64,000 nt of DNA from Cytophagales bacterium (GTDB taxonomy: Bacteria; Bacteroidota; Bacteroidia; Cytophagales; Thermoflexibacteraceae), in NCBI GenBank assembly GCA_013299115.1, contig JAAFKA010000008.1, positions 1-64,000 on the forward strand. The letters run 5' to 3'. The notes below the pieces were generated by a model that worked only from the letters and a program-made list of their open reading frames with translations, ran no database searches and was not told the DNA's origin. A program made the position numbers and the translations under genes. Positions 26,622 to 35,652 of the stretch are shown piece after piece; positions within the stretch are counted from its first letter, which is position 1, and each line of letters begins with the position of its first letter.

Positions 26622-26863
26622 ACTTCAATGAGGATTTGGTAACTTTTCAAGACCATAAAAAAGTCGGCAAGGTCTTTTTCTGCCGTTGCTTTGTCCACCG
26701 AAAACGTATCGGTGAGATGTTTGTAGAGGTCGTCTATGGAAGCCCCTTTTTGGAGTTGCCTCAAAATCTCCTGCCCCACCCTGTTGGTGTTGAAAGAGTC
26801 GCCTGTGAGGGGGTTAAACACAAACCCTGTTTCGCTGATGGCTATATTTTTGTTGATGTTCAT
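26618..26863 (-). CDS. PqqD-like peptide-binding (RRE) protein
   Basis: An 81-residue protein (start at MNINKN; the longer frame enters repeat DNA) with a PqqD-like winged-helix layout: strands IAISETGFVFNPLTGDSFNTN, then helices VGQEILRQLQKGASIDDLYKHL and VDKATAEKDLADFFMVLKSYQI. PqqD-like RRE domains bind leader peptides or protein tails and deliver them to modifying enzymes. It is the first gene of the cluster with the ATP-grasp and LysA-like genes. It also resembles PqqD proteins of HPr-related systems, but no kinase is present here. Confidence 0.82.
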   Translation of the reverse strand: MNINKNIAISETGFVFNPLTGDSFNTNRVGQEILRQLQKGASIDDLYKHLTDTFSVDKATAEKDLADFFMVLKSYQILIEV

Positions 26864-26869
26864 ATTTGC

Positions 26870-27066
26870 TGTAGTGCGGACTTCAGTCCGCATTAAAAAG
26901 TTCCTGTAGTGTGGACTTCAGTCCACACCAATTTATTTTAGTGTGGACTTCAGTCCACACCAATTTATTTTAGTGTGGACTTCAGTCCACATCAATTTAT
27001 TTTAGTGTGGACTGAAGCCCACACTACATTTTTTTATTTAGTGTGGACTGAAGTCCACACTAAATT
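26870..27066. repeat. Array of six short palindromes
   Basis: Palindromes of the form TAGTGTGGACTTCAGTCCAC recur with a period near 36 bp (about 26873, 26915, 26940, 26976, 27005, 27041), the first being a TGCGGACTTCAGTCCGCA variant. It lies between the divergent PqqD-like cluster and a sensor kinase. Each unit is its own inverted repeat, so it is not a CRISPR array; it may terminate transcription or be a proliferating REP-type hairpin. Confidence 0.88.
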
Positions 27067-27209
27067 TTAACTTCAGATTACTTAAACAAAGGTGCAAAGA
27101 ATATACAAGACAAGAAAAAAAACTCGGAGAATGGGGAAAATGTGTCGGAGTTTGGAAATATAAACAATTTTTTTAGTATTTTTGGGTAGCCAAAGTAAAG
27201 CATAACCAA

Positions 27210-28382
27210 ATGATGTTAAGCACAGACCGCCAACCTTTATTGATTAAATGGAGTATTTTTATTTTTGCCTTGCTCATAGGCGTAGTTTCTATTGTCTATA
27301 CCAATATTTTGGTGGACAACCTAATGGAAAGAGAAAAACGACAGATAGATTTGTTCGCCAAAGTGCAGTCTTTTACTGTTACTTCCAATGAAAATACCAC
27401 TTTTTTGCTTACCGAATTTTTGCAAGCAAATCATTCCATTCCTGTAATTTTGGCTGATGACAAAAACAATCCGTTGAGTTTTAAGAACATAGAAATTCCA
27501 AAAGAGGCAAACGAAAGAGAATTTTTATTGGCAGAAATAGAAAAAATGAAAGCCCAACATCAGCCGATTGTGGTGCAAATAGACGCAAATTGGAAGCAAT
27601 ATATCTACTACAAAAACTCTGTTCTCATAGACCAGTTGCGTTATTTTCCTTACATTCAATTAACCATTATTGGTATTTTTTTCGTGGTGGTTTACTTTAT
27701 TTTCATGTCGGCTCGCAAGGCAGAGCAAAACAGAGTTTGGATAGGGCTTGCCAAAGAAACAGCCCACCAATTAGGCACGCCGCTGTCGTCTTTGATTGCG
27801 TGGGTGGAGTATCTCAAAGCCGATGATACTTTCGACCAAAGCATCACCACCGAACTCCAAAAAGATGTGCAACGCCTCGAAATGATTACTGCACGTTTTT
27901 CTAACATTGGTTCTGTACCTGCTCTCAAAACAGAAGATGTTTATGATGTGGTAACAGCTATTGTGGCTTATCTCCAAAAACGAATTTCTACCAAAGTCAA
28001 GATTGATATTTTGACCGAAAACGACAACCAATTAAGTTTAGAAACCATACTCAACCGTCCTTTATTCGAGTGGGTCATCGAAAACCTTTGCAAAAATGCC
28101 GTAGATGCCATGAGTGGCACAGGGCAAATTACCATAGCCATTGCCAAAGTGAAGAACAATACCCAAATTCAGTTAGACATTACAGACACAGGTAAAGGAA
28201 TGACTGCCAAACACGCAAAACAAGTTTTTCAGGCGGGGTTTACTACCAAAAAAAGAGGCTGGGGTTTGGGCTTGACCTTAGCCAAACGGATTGTAGAAAA
28301 CTACCACAACGGCAAGATTTGGGTGCTAAAATCTGAACTCAACGTAGGCACTACGTTTAGGATTTTGATACCAAAAAAATAG
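27210..28382 (+). CDS. Sensor histidine kinase, membrane-bound
   Basis: A 390-residue kinase with two transmembrane segments (about 13-35 and 150-170) flanking a periplasmic sensor of about 110 residues. The dimerisation/phosphoacceptor helix contains GLAKETAHQLGTPLSSL (His near 188), and the ATPase domain shows the N box ENLCKNAVDA, G1 DITDTGKGM and G2 GWGLGLTLAKRIVE. No response regulator gene is adjacent, so it is an orphan. A possible -7 element TATTTTTG lies at 27177-27184. Confidence 0.9.
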   Translation: MMLSTDRQPLLIKWSIFIFALLIGVVSIVYTNILVDNLMEREKRQIDLFAKVQSFTVTSNENTTFLLTEFLQANHSIPVILADDKNNPLSFKNIEIPKEANEREFLLAEIEKMKAQHQPIVVQIDANWKQYIYYKNSVLIDQLRYFPYIQLTIIGIFFVVVYFIFMSARKAEQNRVWIGLAKETAHQLGTPLSSLIAWVEYLKADDTFDQSITTELQKDVQRLEMITARFSNIGSVPALKTEDVYDVVTAIVAYLQKRISTKVKIDILTENDNQLSLETILNRPLFEWVIENLCKNAVDAMSGTGQITIAIAKVKNNTQIQLDITDTGKGMTAKHAKQVFQAGFTTKKRGWGLGLTLAKRIVENYHNGKIWVLKSELNVGTTFRILIPKK

Positions 28383-28434
28383 GGGGCTTAATCAAACTTC
28401 CAAAAAGAGAATAAAATTGTTTGAAAATTTCTTG

Positions 28435-28464
28435 TTGTTTTTTTCAAAATAGTACATAGCTTTG
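28435..28464 (+). promoter_or_regulatory. Candidate promoter of the second sensor kinase
   Basis: GTTG at 28435-28438, an 18-nt spacer and TAGCTTTG at 28457-28464 approximate the Bacteroidota consensus, 24 bp before the ATG. Confidence 0.5.
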
Positions 28465-28487
28465 CTCGTAAGAAAACTTTTGTTTTT

Positions 28488-29864
28488 ATGCTCATTACCC
28501 ACCGATTGACTATTAAATTTACTATTTTAGTAGCCTTCATTTTACTAACCTTGTCGTTGAGTTTCTTGTATTTTTACAATTCTTTTCGCAACAAAGAGTA
28601 CCAAACACAGTTAGCTGCCAAAGTTGCCTTAACTTCTGAATTGCTGATAAAAAAAGACACCATCAATGACGAATTATTGCATTTGATTAATAAAAATTCT
28701 CTCAATAAACTTTTTTTAGAAAAAATTACAATTTTTGACAACAATAATCGTATTGTTTATACGACTAATGACCTTATACCCAACCGAGTGAATGATTCTT
28801 TACTGAACTTGATTAGGCGAAGTGAACAGTTAGCTTTTAAATATGAAGAAAGAGAAGGCTATGGAATTTTGCATAAAGGCAAAAAGCATCAATTTGTGAT
28901 TACGGCAACTGCCAAAGATATTCATGGCTACAATGAACTACAAAACTTATTGACTTCTTTGCTCTTTGCCAACTTGATTGGGCTGTTGATAATGATTGTA
29001 ACAGGTTGGGTTTTTGCCAAACAAGCCTTAGAACCCATAGCAGAGATAGTGCAGCAGGTCAAATACATTTCGCCCTCACAGTTAGACGTAAGGTTGTATG
29101 AGGGCAACCGCACAGACGAAGTAGCAAAATTGGCAATGACTTTCAACGAAATGCTGGACAAAGTACACTATGCTTATGAAATGAAAAAGACTTTTGTTGC
29201 CAATGCTTCCCACGAATTGCGAACTCCGCTTGCCAATATGTTAGGTACATTGGAAACTTCTTATCTTTATGACGAAACCTTAGATAAAAGCAAGGTGGGC
29301 ATAGCCTCTGCCATAGAAGAAATCAAAGAATTGATAGACTTGACTAATGAATTGTTGAAACTGACCAAATTTGAAAGTGAAAATGATGTACCTATTCCAC
29401 CCAAACCCGTCCGTTTAGACGAGGTGGTATTACAAGCTATTTCAGAGGTAAAACGCAAATATTCTTCGCAAAAGATAGAAATGAACTTTGTGATGCCTGA
29501 AGAGGCTGATAGTATGACCGTCATGGGGGCTATCCACTTATTCAGAACTTCGCTGCTCAATATCATAGACAATGCTTGCAAATACTCCGAAGGGCAACCT
29601 GTAAAGGTCGACTTGTGGTGCGAAGACCAAGGCACTATTAAGTTTAGAGTTACAGATACGGGTATAGGAATCTCCGAAGACGAAATGCGGCTGATTATCA
29701 ATCCAATGTATCGAGGAAGTAATTCAAAAGGCGTAGCTGGTTTTGGTGTAGGGCTGGCACTAACCAAAACTATTTTGGAAAAATACAACGCCAAGTTTTT
29801 TATAGACTCCAAATTAGGGAAGGGAACAAAAGTTACTGTGATTTTTCCACAGATAAAAAAATAG
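28488..29864 (+). CDS. Sensor histidine kinase with HAMP domain
   Basis: A 458-residue kinase with transmembrane helices at about 10-30 and 160-182, a periplasmic sensor between them, a HAMP linker (KQALEPIAEIVQQVKYI...), the H box FVANASHELRTPLANMLG (His about 244), N box NIIDNACKYSEG, G1 VTDTGIGISEDE and G2 VAGFGVGLALTKTILE. It resembles typical OmpR-partner kinases, yet no response regulator is beside it. It is separate from the preceding kinase by about 105 bp and probably has its own promoter. Confidence 0.92.
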   Translation: MLITHRLTIKFTILVAFILLTLSLSFLYFYNSFRNKEYQTQLAAKVALTSELLIKKDTINDELLHLINKNSLNKLFLEKITIFDNNNRIVYTTNDLIPNRVNDSLLNLIRRSEQLAFKYEEREGYGILHKGKKHQFVITATAKDIHGYNELQNLLTSLLFANLIGLLIMIVTGWVFAKQALEPIAEIVQQVKYISPSQLDVRLYEGNRTDEVAKLAMTFNEMLDKVHYAYEMKKTFVANASHELRTPLANMLGTLETSYLYDETLDKSKVGIASAIEEIKELIDLTNELLKLTKFESENDVPIPPKPVRLDEVVLQAISEVKRKYSSQKIEMNFVMPEEADSMTVMGAIHLFRTSLLNIIDNACKYSEGQPVKVDLWCEDQGTIKFRVTDTGIGISEDEMRLIINPMYRGSNSKGVAGFGVGLALTKTILEKYNAKFFIDSKLGKGTKVTVIFPQIKK

Positions 29865-29912
29865 GAATAAATTATGACTTTTCACACCACCATTTTGGGT
29901 GGTGCTACCATG

Positions 29913-30052
29913 CCTGCCAAAGCCAATGCAAAAAATTGCTAACAGGGCATTTTTCGGTTCGTTATTGGGGATTAGACAACCTGTTGCAAGAAGCACAAAG
30001 AGTCTTTCTTGCTACGCAGTTGGCAATAGAAGGCGAAACTTTTGATGTGTAA
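29913..30052 (+). pseudogene. Possible C-terminal gene remnant
   Basis: A short frame without an ATG, ending in TAA at 30050-30052, encodes a protein-like stretch including FSVRYWGLDNLLQEAQR and FLATQLAIEGETFDV. It has no start and lies between the kinase and convergent nuoK. It may be the tail of a deleted gene; I could not identify the parent family. Confidence 0.3.
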
Positions 30053-30136
30053 AAATAATTGTAATTGGTTAGTGTTATAGATACAATTATTTGCAACTAT
30101 CCTAAACAATTAACAATTATTTTATTATACTACTGT

Positions 30137-30460
30137 TTACCACTTCAATTTGTTCATCAGCCCTACGTCTATGGTACGCATATAACGGTACATCATCACG
30201 ATAATAGCCAAACCTACGGCTACTTCGGCGGCGGCTACTGCCATGATAAAAAAGACAAAAATCTGTCCTGCGGGGTCTGAACGGTAAGCCGAGAAAGCTG
30301 TTAAGAGCAAATTCACCGCATTGAGCATGAGTTCTACGGACATGAAAATGATAAGGGCATTGCGGCGAGTCAATACGCCAATAACGCCAATAACGAACAA
30401 GGTGCTACTCAAAAATAGGTAATAATTGAGTGGAATGGTTTTGATTATTTCGGGTATCAT
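30137..30460 (-). CDS. nuoK: NADH-quinone oxidoreductase subunit K
   Basis: A 107-residue membrane subunit of respiratory complex I with three transmembrane helices. [37 protein letters not shown] contains the conserved glutamate (in SVELMLNA) used in proton transfer, and a second conserved glutamate lies in [12 protein letters not shown]. It follows nuoJ by 28 bp. The other nuo genes are not in this window, so this pair is detached from the usual operon. Confidence 0.95.
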   Translation of the reverse strand: MIPEIIKTIPLNYYLFLSSTLFVIGVIGVLTRRNALIIFMSVELMLNAVNLLLTAFSAYRSDPAGQIFVFFIMAVAAAEVAVGLAIIVMMYRYMRTIDVGLMNKLKW

Positions 30461-30488
30461 ATCTTTTATGCCAACTAATTGTAAATGA

Positions 30489-31004
30489 TTAGAAAGTATT
30501 TCTTTCGCCTTCTTCTTTTTTGCCCAACATCACTGCCCCTACCATAGCGGAGAGGAACAAAACAGAGGCTAACTCGAAGGGTAATAAATATTGTTTGAAT
30601 AAAACTTTGCCCAAAGTTGTTACCAAACCAATTTGCGAATTAAAGCTGGCTTCGTCAGGCGTAATGGTTTGCATAGATTTGAAGGCTGCCACAAAAATAA
30701 CCAACAACATTCCGCCTGCTATGACTCCTGCCACTTTGGCAAGGGCGGGGATGTGCTGCTCCGATTCTTTTTTGAGGTCTAAAAACATGATGACAAACAA
30801 AAACAAAACCATTATAGCCCCTGCATAGACTATGATATTGACGGCAGCCAAAAACTGGGCGTTGAGCAAGATGTAATGCCCCGAAATGGTAAAAAAGGTC
30901 AATATCAAGTACAAGACGCTATGAATAGGATTTTTTGAGAAAATCACCATCAAGGCACTGAGCAAGGTAAGAAAAGTCAGGAAATAGAATAAGTTTTGTA
31001 CCAT
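30489..31004 (-). CDS. nuoJ: NADH-quinone oxidoreductase subunit J
   Basis: A 171-residue complex I membrane subunit with five predicted helices. The family signature is visible in [55 protein letters not shown], followed by a loop and [21 protein letters not shown] at the C-terminus. It sits directly upstream of nuoK and about 100 bp downstream of the end of guaA on the same strand. Confidence 0.95.
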   Translation of the reverse strand: MVQNLFYFLTFLTLLSALMVIFSKNPIHSVLYLILTFFTISGHYILLNAQFLAAVNIIVYAGAIMVLFLFVIMFLDLKKESEQHIPALAKVAGVIAGGMLLVIFVAAFKSMQTITPDEASFNSQIGLVTTLGKVLFKQYLLPFELASVLFLSAMVGAVMLGKKEEGERNTF

Positions 31005-31103
31005 GTTTTAAATAAATTGGTCTTTTGGATTACAACTTGCGAATTAAAGGTAAAAACTTGTATTTGCAAACTAAAATTGTAAAAATGTGAAAGTAAGCTC
31101 ATT

Positions 31104-32633
31104 TTACTCCCACTCAATCGTAGCTGGTGGTTTGGAACTAATATCATAAACCACTCGGTTGATTCCTTTTACTTTGTTAATAATTTCATTGGAAACCTTA
31201 GCCAAAAATTCGTAGGGCAAATGACACCAATCGGCAGTCATGCCGTCTATGCTGGTTACGGCTCGCAAGCAAACTGCATTTTCATAAGTCCTCTCATCAC
31301 CCATGACACCTACCGACTGCACAGGCAAGAAAATTGCCCCTGCTTGCCAAACTTGCGAATAAAGGTTGTCTTTTTTGAGATTGTCTATAAAAATAGCATC
31401 TACTTCTTGCAAAATTGCAACTTTTTCGGGTGTAATTGCCCCCAAAATCCGAATTGCCAGCCCAGGTCCAGGGAAAGGGTGGCGTTGCAAAATAGTATCG
31501 GAAATTTGCAAGGCTTTGCCCACCAACCGAACTTCGTCTTTAAACAAGGTATTCAACGGCTCTACTACTTTCATTTTCATTTTTTCGGGCAAGCCCCCTA
31601 CGTTATGGTGCGACTTGATAGTAGCCGAAGGACCTTTAACTGATACAGATTCGATGACATCGGGGTAAATAGTGCCTTGCCCCAACCATTCGGCTTGGTC
31701 TATGGTCTGTGCTGCCTTGTCAAAAACTTCTATAAATACTCTGCCTATTGCCTTGCGTTTCTTTTCGGGGTCTGTCAAACCATCGAGGGCTGCATAAAAT
31801 TCAACTTTTGCGTCTATGCCTACCACATTCAAGCCCAAATTTTGGTAAGAGTGCAGCACTTCTGCATATTCGTTTTTGCGAAGTAAACCATTATCTACAA
31901 AAATGCAGTGCAAACGACTACCAATGGCTTTGTGCAGCAAAACCGCAGCTACTGACGAGTCGACTCCACCCGATAAACCCATAACGACTTGACTGTTGCC
32001 AACTTTTTCTTTCAGTTGCTTAACAGTGGTTTCTATAAAAGAGTCGGGTGTCCAATTTTGGGTGCATTGGCAAATACCAACCACAAAGTTTTGGATAAGT
32101 TGCTTGCCTTCTGTGCTGTGCGTAACTTCGGGGTGAAACTGTATGCCGTAAACAGGCAACTTTTGGTGGCTAAAAGCTGCCACTTTTACAGAGTCGGTGC
32201 TTGCCAAAATTTGGTAGTCTGCCCCCACTTGCGTAATGGTATCTCCATGCGACATCCAAACTTGCGACCCTGTGCTGATAGTTTGCAACAAGGGATTGGT
32301 TTGCTGCACTGTTACCAAATTTGCCCTGCCGTATTCTCTTATTTTGGAGGGCAATACTTCGCCGCCATTGCGTTGTGCCAATAGCTGCGCCCCATAACAT
32401 ACGCCCAAAACAGGTACTTTGCCCATGATGGCTTGCAAATCTACAGTAGGGGCTGCTTCCTCGCGTACAGAATGTGGACTGCCCGACAAGATAATACCCT
32501 TGACCGTAGAATCTATTTGCAAAGGTTGATAATAAGGCTGAATTTCAGAATAAACATGGAGTTCTCTGATGCGGCGGGCGATGAGTTGCGTGTATTGCGA
32601 GCCAAAATCAAGAATAAGGATTTTTTCGGTCAT
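31104..32633 (-). CDS. guaA: GMP synthase (glutamine-hydrolysing)
   Basis: A 509-residue enzyme converting XMP, glutamine and ATP to GMP. The N-terminal class I amidotransferase shows [19 protein letters not shown], the nucleophile in [12 protein letters not shown] (Cys about 78) and HPEVTHS; the synthetase domain shows the PP-loop [12 protein letters not shown] near 222 and HHNVGGLP; the C-terminal dimerisation domain ends with KPPATIEWE, the canonical terminus. Full length and intact. Confidence 0.98.
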   Translation of the reverse strand: MTEKILILDFGSQYTQLIARRIRELHVYSEIQPYYQPLQIDSTVKGIILSGSPHSVREEAAPTVDLQAIMGKVPVLGVCYGAQLLAQRNGGEVLPSKIREYGRANLVTVQQTNPLLQTISTGSQVWMSHGDTITQVGADYQILASTDSVKVAAFSHQKLPVYGIQFHPEVTHSTEGKQLIQNFVVGICQCTQNWTPDSFIETTVKQLKEKVGNSQVVMGLSGGVDSSVAAVLLHKAIGSRLHCIFVDNGLLRKNEYAEVLHSYQNLGLNVVGIDAKVEFYAALDGLTDPEKKRKAIGRVFIEVFDKAAQTIDQAEWLGQGTIYPDVIESVSVKGPSATIKSHHNVGGLPEKMKMKVVEPLNTLFKDEVRLVGKALQISDTILQRHPFPGPGLAIRILGAITPEKVAILQEVDAIFIDNLKKDNLYSQVWQAGAIFLPVQSVGVMGDERTYENAVCLRAVTSIDGMTADWCHLPYEFLAKVSNEIINKVKGINRVVYDISSKPPATIEWE

Positions 32634-32679
32634 GGGTTGGTAAGTTTTTTGATAACCTCACTCTCTACCTCTACTTTTG

Positions 32680-32759
32680 TACGATTGTCAAGGTGCAAAA
32701 GCACCATTGCCAATACTTTTGTACGATTGTCAAGGTGCAAAAGCACCATTGCCAACGTA
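32680..32759. repeat. Two direct hairpin-arm repeats upstream of guaA
   Basis: Two copies of TACGATTGTCAAGGTGCAAA...CCATTGCCAA in the same orientation, 42 bp apart; each has the internal palindrome GGTGCAAAAGCACC. Same family as 25426-25463. Confidence 0.85.
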
Positions 32760-32822
32760 CTTAAAATTAATCTTTGACGAGGTATTGCCACAAAACTAAA
32801 AGAAAACTGAGAAACTACAAAA

Positions 32823-33737
32823 TTAAATTTCAGGACATTGCTTAATGTTCCCCAACTTTTCCAAGCCTTGCTCAAAAGTATGTGGTTGATAACCAATTAA
32901 TTGTTTTGCTTTGGAGGAATCTAAGCCTGTTTTGAGAGGACGAGTGGCAATTTCTTTAAACTCTGCTGCATCTGTAGGCGAAATAAGGTGGAGAGGCAAA
33001 TCAAATTTTTTGGCAACGAGCAAAGCCATTTGGTAAGGCGTAACTTCGCCCTCGCCACCTATGTGCCAAATGCCTTCGAGTTCCTTAGTAGCAAGTTGCA
33101 AGCAAGCCCAAGCCAAATCATCGACCCAAGTTGGAGTGCGAAATTGGTCGTTTACCACCCGAATAGCTTTGTTTTGCCTCAAATTATTACATACCCACGA
33201 TACTATATTCGGTCTGCTAAGGTAAGGGTGTATGCCATAAACCAAGCAAGTTCGCACCGTAGCATAACGCAGCCCCACACAGTTGGCAAGCACTTTTTCG
33301 CCTTCCCATTTGGTATGACCATAAAAATTAACAGGATTTGGTGTTGCCTGTTCGTGATAGTTTCCTATTTTGCCATCAAAAACAAAATCAGTCGAGAGAT
33401 AGACCAGCAAACTGCCTTGTGCAGCACAAGTTGTTGCTAAATTTGCCGTAGTTATTACATTCTGCACAGTAGCATTGAACTTGTCCGTTTCGCAAGCATC
33501 AGGTTGGGTAAGGGCTGCTGTATGAATCACAATAGTTGGCTGCAATTTTGCAAGTAAAGCCTCGACATGGTTTTTTTCGGTTAGGTCTGCCTGAAAAAAC
33601 TGAACAGTCGGCGGCAAAGGTAGTTGGTTTGGACTTTTGGAAGTAGCACACCAATCTACAAAAGTATAATGTGGTAGTTGGGAACAAATACTTTGCCCTA
33701 ACAAGCCGTTAGAACCTGTAATTAGAATTTTTTGCAT
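32823..33737 (-). CDS. RmlD-like NAD-dependent epimerase/reductase
   Basis: A 304-residue short-chain dehydrogenase of the dTDP-4-dehydrorhamnose reductase (RmlD) type. The Rossmann motif is GSNGLLGQ (8-15), followed by VIHTAALTQPDACE, LVYLSTDFVFDG, the catalytic YGHTKWEGE (Tyr-x3-Lys) and VRTCLVYG. No other deoxysugar genes are adjacent, so the exact substrate (nucleotide-linked sugar) cannot be inferred; Bacteroidota have many stand-alone RmlD-like proteins. Confidence 0.87.
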   Translation of the reverse strand: MQKILITGSNGLLGQSICSQLPHYTFVDWCATSKSPNQLPLPPTVQFFQADLTEKNHVEALLAKLQPTIVIHTAALTQPDACETDKFNATVQNVITTANLATTCAAQGSLLVYLSTDFVFDGKIGNYHEQATPNPVNFYGHTKWEGEKVLANCVGLRYATVRTCLVYGIHPYLSRPNIVSWVCNNLRQNKAIRVVNDQFRTPTWVDDLAWACLQLATKELEGIWHIGGEGEVTPYQMALLVAKKFDLPLHLISPTDAAEFKEIATRPLKTGLDSSKAKQLIGYQPHTFEQGLEKLGNIKQCPEI

Positions 33738-33885
33738 ATTTTTTGCAATTTATTAAAAAGTTCTTACATTTACTTATTCATTTCGTACAACTCAAACAAC
33801 TTGTTAATTAAGTGTTTGATTATCAATTAATTAGTAGTTTTAAAAAGTATTTCAATTATTTTTAATTACATAATCACAAACAAAT

Positions 33886-34773
33886 ATGACAAATTTCTTG
33901 AAATTTATTACTTGTGTAATAGCTTTTTCTATTTGGTCTTTTTCGGCTTCTTCACAAGACAAACCAGCTAACAAAGAAAAAGATGATTCGTACAAAGCTA
34001 AACAATCTGCTGACGAAGCCGAACTTCGCAAACAATTTGGCGAATTTATTAATGCTTATTCTAATTTGGAAACAACCAAAGATAAATATGCTGTTTTGAA
34101 ACACATGGCAAAAGAAGTGCAATCTACGATTGTATTCTTTTATGTTGGCGGTAGAGCAAGTTCTATTGTAGGGGACTATGCAGGTTTTTCGAGTTTTATG
34201 GACAAACTCATCAACACACAAGGTTTGGAAATCAAATATGAAGTTACCAATGTGCCGCGTGTCTATGTGAGTGGCGAGCAGGGCGTGGTGGTGTATATAG
34301 TGGAGTATGAGGTGCAAAAAAACGGCACAAGCTGGTCGAAAGGCAACGAAACCGTAACCTTAACCTACAAAAGAATGAATGGCGAATGGAAAATTTTGCA
34401 GTATTCTATTGTAAACATAGAAGACGAAAAACTGCGTGGGGCTTGCCTTTGCGAATTATATGGCGATGGCACAGGAGATTATGTAGCCAAAACCACCATT
34501 CCAAACGGCAGAACTTACGACACAGACCTCAATACCTTTGAGTTTACCAAGATTGCAGACAACCGCATTATCAAAGCTGGTAAATACGTCTATCGTTGGG
34601 ACAAAGACGGCACGGTTTACTTACGTGAACACGCCTTAGCAGGTGTAGAGGCAAAGGAAATAAAGGTAGGCACTGGAGATACGTTTAACAAGCAAAATAT
34701 TATTTCTCTTATCTTGCATAAACACATTTACGTGGAGTCTTGCACAGATATAAAAATAACGGAGAAAAAGTAA
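33886..34773 (+). CDS. Exported protein with NTF2/SnoaL-like domain
   Basis: A 295-residue protein with an N-terminal signal peptide (cleavage likely after SASS-Q). Residues about 45-185 resemble an NTF2/DUF4440-type fold: helices LRKQFGEFINAYSNLETTKD, then strands VYVSGEQGVVVYIVEYEV and GTSWSKGNETVTLTYKRMNGEWKILQYSI. The C-terminal 100 residues are of unknown fold. No enzymatic residues can be named. A MITE-like element follows. Confidence 0.65.
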   Translation: MTNFLKFITCVIAFSIWSFSASSQDKPANKEKDDSYKAKQSADEAELRKQFGEFINAYSNLETTKDKYAVLKHMAKEVQSTIVFFYVGGRASSIVGDYAGFSSFMDKLINTQGLEIKYEVTNVPRVYVSGEQGVVVYIVEYEVQKNGTSWSKGNETVTLTYKRMNGEWKILQYSIVNIEDEKLRGACLCELYGDGTGDYVAKTTIPNGRTYDTDLNTFEFTKIADNRIIKAGKYVYRWDKDGTVYLREHALAGVEAKEIKVGTGDTFNKQNIISLILHKHIYVESCTDIKITEKK

Positions 34774-34801
34774 TTTTGAATTTTGAATGTTTAGTTTTGA
34801 A

Positions 34802-34904
34802 TAGAGGTTATTACGATAATTTTTGTATAGAAAATTAACTTGTTGATTTTCAGCTAATTGACCTTGTACCCTAAAGGGTATGGTACAAATCGTAATAACC
34901 TCTA
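34802..34904 (+). mobile_element. MITE-like element, family 1, copy 4
   Basis: A 103-bp copy with ends TAGAGGTTATTACGAT and ATCGTAATAACCTCTA. It lacks the GCAGTTGGAGGCAAC segment present in the other copies, so it is an internally deleted version. Confidence 0.85.
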
Positions 34905-34929
34905 ATGTCTGATAAATTTGTCTTACCAC

Positions 34930-35547
34930 TTAACAATCAATTTCCTCATCTTTTGGTGGAGGAAATACTACATTTTCATAAAGTTGTGCCAACGAAATAC
35001 TGCCTCAGTCTTTTAGAGTTAGCGTATTGTCTATGCCCTGAATAATTTTTAACATAAAAAAATCATTGTTTCTTTCATACACCTCCACCACTGCTCTGTC
35101 TTGGTGAACTTGGATATAATATTGCAAGGATTTGAGAGCCAAATAGTCTATTTTTTTCACATGGTTATCTACATAGCTTGTACGATTAGACAAAACTTCT
35201 ACAATGATTGTAGGCTCTTTTTTTATCAAAGCCGAGTCTTTGTCTGCTTCGCTGCACGTTACAAACACATCAGGATAGTAATATTTGCGGTCTTTGGCTA
35301 CTTCCAATTTCACATCACTTACATAAGTCCTGCAAGGTTTGCCTTGTTCTTTAGCAATTTGGCGAAAGAAAAAAGCTAAATTCAAAGCTATTTCATTGTG
35401 CGTGTCTGTGCGACCGACTCTGCTATAAATTTCTCCGTCATTAAATTCATACAAAGTTTCAGCATTTTCTTGTTCCATAGCCAAATAATCTGCCAATTTA
35501 TAGCGAATTCTGGAAATAGGCTGGTTGTAAATTGGTAAAGCTGACAT
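34930..35547 (-). pseudogene. Uma2 family gene interrupted by an in-frame stop
   Basis: The open part (35547-35005, 180 residues) shows a Uma2/DUF820 core: YEFNDGEIYSRVG, RTYVSDVKLEVAKDRKYYYPDVFVTC, EPTIIVEVLSNRTSYVD (active-site Glu) and KSLQYYIQVHQDRAVVEVY. It stops at TGA (35007-35005) after NTLTLKD. The same frame continues for 24 codons, encoding SISLAQLYENVVFPPP, a tail typical of Uma2 proteins, to a TAA at 34932-34930. I read this as a recent nonsense change near the C-terminus; the truncated protein may still fold. Confidence 0.75.
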
Positions 35548-35607
35548 AAACGTAGTGTTTTGTATATTCGCCTTTAGGCGAATCTACCTACAAACTTGAC
35601 AACAACT

Positions 35608-35636
35608 TTTGTAACTAATATTTTTTTTTATCTTTG
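35608..35636 (+). promoter_or_regulatory. Promoter of the AAA/HNH gene pair
   Basis: TTTG (35608-35611), a 17-nt T-rich spacer and TATCTTTG (35629-35636) fit the Bacteroidota consensus. This supports the ATG at 35653 as the start. Confidence 0.6.
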
Positions 35637-35652
35637 TAAAAAAAATTACGTT

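Noticed and set aside
26870-27066. Possible CRISPR array
   Set aside because: The regularly spaced units are palindromes and the spacers between them are nearly identical; there are no unique spacers and no cas genes.
27210-29864. Two adjacent kinases as a two-component pair
   Set aside because: Both have kinase domains with intact H and G boxes and neither has a receiver domain; no response regulator is adjacent, so no pair can be claimed.
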